DNA of 64,000 nucleotides from assembly GCA_050250395.1 (NCBI GenBank), contig JBFWOQ010000008.1, forward strand, positions 1 to 64,000, given 5' to 3'. This DNA is from JAGPUQ01 sp050250395 (GTDB lineage: Bacteria; Pseudomonadota; Gammaproteobacteria; Pseudomonadales; Porticoccaceae). The notes below the pieces were generated by a model, which worked only from the letters and a program-made list of their open reading frames with translations, searched no databases and was not told the DNA's origin. The position numbers and the translations under genes are program-made. This document shows positions 61,713 through 64,000 of the stretch, one piece after another (the stretch's first letter is position 1; every line of letters starts with the position of its first letter).

Positions 61713-62333
61713 ATGCCGACCTCGCCCAGGATCACCGCCGTGCCGCGACGCTTCCTCAAACGCAAACTCCCCGATATCCACTCGGTACTGAGCGACAGCC
61801 GCTTGCGCTGGATCGGGCTTGGCCGCAAGGACTCCGACCTCTTTCACCTCAACCGCCGCTCGGTTTCCATGGCGTTCGGTTTCGGGCTGTTCACGGCGTT
61901 CATCCCCCTGCCGGGACAGTTGCTCATCGCCGCGCTGCTCGCGCTGGCATTGCGTTGCAATCTGCCGGTCACCATGGCGCTGGTGTTCATCAGCAATCCG
62001 GTGACCATCCCGCCCCTCACCCTGTTGTGCTATCGGGTCGGCACGCTGATCCTGGGCAGCCCGGAGGTACCCTTCCACCCGCAATTCAGTTGGACGTGGC
62101 TGAGCACTCAGGGCGCGCATCTGCTGCCACCGTTTCTGACCGGCTCCCTGCTGATCGGCGCCGGCACCGGCCTGCTCGGCTATGCCGCCATCCGGGGGCT
62201 GTGGCGCTGGCAGGCAGTGCGCCGCTGGGAGCAGCGCAAAACGGCGCGCAGCGAGGCTATTCGTAACGCAGTACCTGTGCCGGCGGCACCGCCGCCGCGC
62301 GCCAGGCCGGATACAACGCCGCCAGAAAATTGA
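61713..62333 (+). CDS. DUF2062 membrane protein
   Basis: 206 residues. The DUF2062 core is VSMAFGFGLFTAFIPLPGQL, followed by CNLPVTMALVFISNPVTIPP and a third membrane helix after a periplasmic loop. Function is unknown. Either the ATG at 61713 or a GTG at 61740 may start it. Its last 77 bp overlap the 3' end of the convergent lolC/E gene, so the Pro-rich tail (about 25 residues) is encoded antisense to a conserved gene end. Confidence 0.8.
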   Translation: MPTSPRITAVPRRFLKRKLPDIHSVLSDSRLRWIGLGRKDSDLFHLNRRSVSMAFGFGLFTAFIPLPGQLLIAALLALALRCNLPVTMALVFISNPVTIPPLTLLCYRVGTLILGSPEVPFHPQFSWTWLSTQGAHLLPPFLTGSLLIGAGTGLLGYAAIRGLWRWQAVRRWEQRKTARSEAIRNAVPVPAAPPPRARPDTTPPEN

Positions 62334-63462
62334 GGCCGAGGGCGACCAGCGCCACGGCAAGGACGTCGCGTGCGCGCAAATCCGTCGGGATGTAATCGAT
62401 GGGGTACACGGCGAGATTGAGAAAGCGGAAATCCAGCAGGTTTTCCAGCCAGTTCACGGCATCACCCAGCGCCAGGGCGCCCAGGCAACCCAGCACAACA
62501 CCGACGCCGACACCGAGCAGTCCGATCAGGCTGCCTTGGGTGACAAAGACGCCGATGATCCCCGCTCGCGTCGCGCCCTGGGTTTTCAGGATCGCGATGG
62601 CCGGGCGTTTTTCCACCACCGTCATCACCAGCAGCGCCACCACGTTGAACACCGCGACGGCGATCACCGCAAACACCAGGGTGCCGACCAGGCTGCGCGA
62701 CATGTTGATCGCCTGGTAGAGGTTGCCGTGGGTTTGCAGCCAGTCGGTGAAGCGATAGCCGGGGGGCAGCGCTGCCAGCAACCGGTACGCCATGTCCCGC
62801 GCCGCGAAGGGATCCGCCAGCTCCAGCTGCAGGCCCTGCACGCGCCCGTCCAGACCGGCGAGGGCGGCGGCGGTGTCCAGGCGAGCGACCACCAGGGCGT
62901 TGTCGAGCGTGGTATGGGTGGCGAAGATGCCGGTCACCCGAAACGCCCGCGCCACGGGCATCGCACCCCGGCCACCGTTATCGTTCCCCGCCACGAACAG
63001 CGTCAGCGCATCGCCCTCCTCCACACCCAGACGCTCCGCGATCCGGCGCGACAGCAGCAGGCCGTCCTCCCCCACCAGTGGACCCAGCGCCGCGTAACGG
63101 CTGCCGGTCGCGCTGGCGCCGAGCAGTTCCACCGGGACCACCCGACCATGAAAATTGACCATGCCGCCGAGGCGCACGAACGGCGTGACCCCGAGGATGG
63201 CGGGATCCTCCCGCAGCCGGGGCGCCAGCGCTTGCCAGTCGACGATGCCCCCGTCGCGGGACAGCTGCACGTGGGGCACCAGACCGAGAATGCGGGTGCG
63301 CATCTCGCGATCGAAGCCGTTCATGACCGCCAGCACCAGGATCATCAGCGCCACCCCCAGCACCAGACCCGCCACCGCCAGCAGCGAGACGAACGACACC
63401 AGGCGATTGCCGCTGCCGGCGCGGAAAAACCGCCAGCCGATCAATAACGGATAGCTGGCCAT
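62257..63462 (-). CDS. lolC: lipoprotein-releasing ABC transporter, LolC/LolE family permease
   Basis: 401 residues. Four membrane helices flank a large periplasmic domain (about 48-265). The start LIGWRFFRAGSGNRLVSFVSLLAVAGLVLGVALMI and VMNGFDREMRTRILGLVPHV are standard for the family. It shares a base with the lolD stop (TGATG). With only one such permease next to lolD in view, it may be a LolF-like single permease or one of a LolC/LolE pair whose mate lies elsewhere. Confidence 0.9.
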   Translation of the reverse strand: MASYPLLIGWRFFRAGSGNRLVSFVSLLAVAGLVLGVALMILVLAVMNGFDREMRTRILGLVPHVQLSRDGGIVDWQALAPRLREDPAILGVTPFVRLGGMVNFHGRVVPVELLGASATGSRYAALGPLVGEDGLLLSRRIAERLGVEEGDALTLFVAGNDNGGRGAMPVARAFRVTGIFATHTTLDNALVVARLDTAAALAGLDGRVQGLQLELADPFAARDMAYRLLAALPPGYRFTDWLQTHGNLYQAINMSRSLVGTLVFAVIAVAVFNVVALLVMTVVEKRPAIAILKTQGATRAGIIGVFVTQGSLIGLLGVGVGVVLGCLGALALGDAVNWLENLLDFRFLNLAVYPIDYIPTDLRARDVLAVALVALGLNFLAALYPAWRAAAVPPAQVLRYE

Positions 63463-64000
63463 CAGCCGCCGGTCTCGTGGCCGGGAGTCGTGGGGCCGGG
63501 ACTTTCGCGACGGGAAGCCGCATCGACCGACGTCTCGCACAGACGCCCGTCCTCCAGCATCAGCACCCGATGCATCCGTCCCGCTACCCGCTCGTCGTGG
63601 GACACCACGACGAAACTGATGCCGAGCTCGCGATTGAGATCCAGCAGCAGCGCCACCACCTGATCCGCGCTGCCGCTATCGAGATTGCCGGTGGGCTCGT
63701 CCAAGAAGACACAGTCGGGCCGGTTGGCAAGGGCGCGCGCCACCGCAACGCGCTGACGCTCGCCGCCGGACAACTGCGCCGGCCGGTGCTGGAGCCGCCC
63801 GGCCAGACCGACCGCCGTCAGCAGCTCGGTCGCCCGCCGCAAGGCTTCGCGTCGGCTCAGCCCGGCGATCAGCAACGGCATGGCGGCATTTTCGACGGCG
63901 CTGAACTCCCCGAGCAGGTGGTGAAACTGGTACACAAATCCGAGGTGGCGATTGCGCGCCAGCGCGAGCTCCCGATCCGACAGCGCGGCCAGATCGCGGC
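63462..64000 (-). CDS. lolD: lipoprotein-releasing ABC transporter ATPase LolD, 5' end beyond the window
   Basis: The C-terminal ~179 residues are present. The frame stays open to the window edge, so the Walker A part is missing. The Q-loop HLGFVYQFHHLL, signature LSGGERQRVAVARAL, Walker B DCVFLDEPTGNLD and switch His SHDERV are all intact. It supplies ATP hydrolysis for release of lipoproteins from the inner membrane, with the permease downstream. Confidence 0.93.
   Translation of the reverse strand, partial: RDLAALSDRELALARNRHLGFVYQFHHLLGEFSAVENAAMPLLIAGLSRREALRRATELLTAVGLAGRLQHRPAQLSGGERQRVAVARALANRPDCVFLDEPTGNLDSGSADQVVALLLDLNRELGISFVVVSHDERVAGRMHRVLMLEDGRLCETSVDAASRRESPGPTTPGHETGG

Overview
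The window is a high-GC (by eye well above 60 %) gammaproteobacterial chromosome segment. That placement rests on gene content and order: murJ, ribF-ileS-lspA-fkpB-ispH, pilS-pilR, the minor-pilin operon fimU-pilV-pilW-pilX-pilY1-pilE, rluD/bamD and lolCD are all of gammaproteobacterial type, and many are grouped much as I remember them in Pseudomonas. The genus cannot be fixed from the sequence alone. Ring-hydroxylating oxygenase, flavin monooxygenase, thiolase and acyl-CoA dehydrogenase genes suggest an aerobic degrader of aromatic or branched compounds.

1-9.2 kb: a compact integrated element sits in the 3' half of a tRNA-Pro(CGG) gene. It is bounded by a 48-bp direct repeat (284-331 and 9149-9196). 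All genes run leftward: tyrosine integrase, an unknown protein, an AlpA-type HTH protein, a CHC2-zinc primase-like protein, a DUF3631 ATPase, a Spo11/topoisomerase VI A-like TOPRIM protein, a 43-residue protein, a P27-type terminase small subunit, a small unknown protein, an HK97-type major capsid protein, an HTH protein and a second terminase-small-subunit-like protein. There is no large terminase, portal, protease or tail gene, so it looks like a phage satellite rather than a complete prophage. This is the most unusual part of the window.

9.4-17.7 kb: a luciferase-like flavin oxidoreductase and an alpha/beta hydrolase diverge from a Rieske dioxygenase alpha subunit. An MFS transporter, aroC, prmB and a thiolase follow.

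17.7-22 kb: a small CPXCG protein, then a porin/FMN-binding/PepSY operon divergent from a two-domain multicopper oxidase. A Fur-like box lies between two opposed promoters, which suggests iron-linked redox handling in the envelope.

22-30.9 kb: an isovaleryl-CoA dehydrogenase-type enzyme, an SDR and both subunits of a biotin-dependent acyl-CoA carboxylase (leucine or acyclic terpenoid catabolism), then a pilU-like ATPase and a second acyl-CoA dehydrogenase flanked by REP-like repeats.

31-46.3 kb: nadE, pilSR, the pilus assembly/minor pilin operon, hopJ, pgeF-rluD and bamD.

46.5-54 kb: a CzcCBA heavy-metal efflux set with a His-rich CzcI-like protein and a DMT permease with a His-rich tail, lying between two housekeeping blocks.

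54-64 kb: ispH, fkpB, lspA, ileS, ribF (overlapping or touching reading frames), murJ, a DUF2062 protein, and lolC/E-lolD, with lolD cut by the window edge.

Intergenic repeats recur: three copies of a roughly 120-bp element, three clusters of a REP-like motif, and two kinds of short hairpin repeat.
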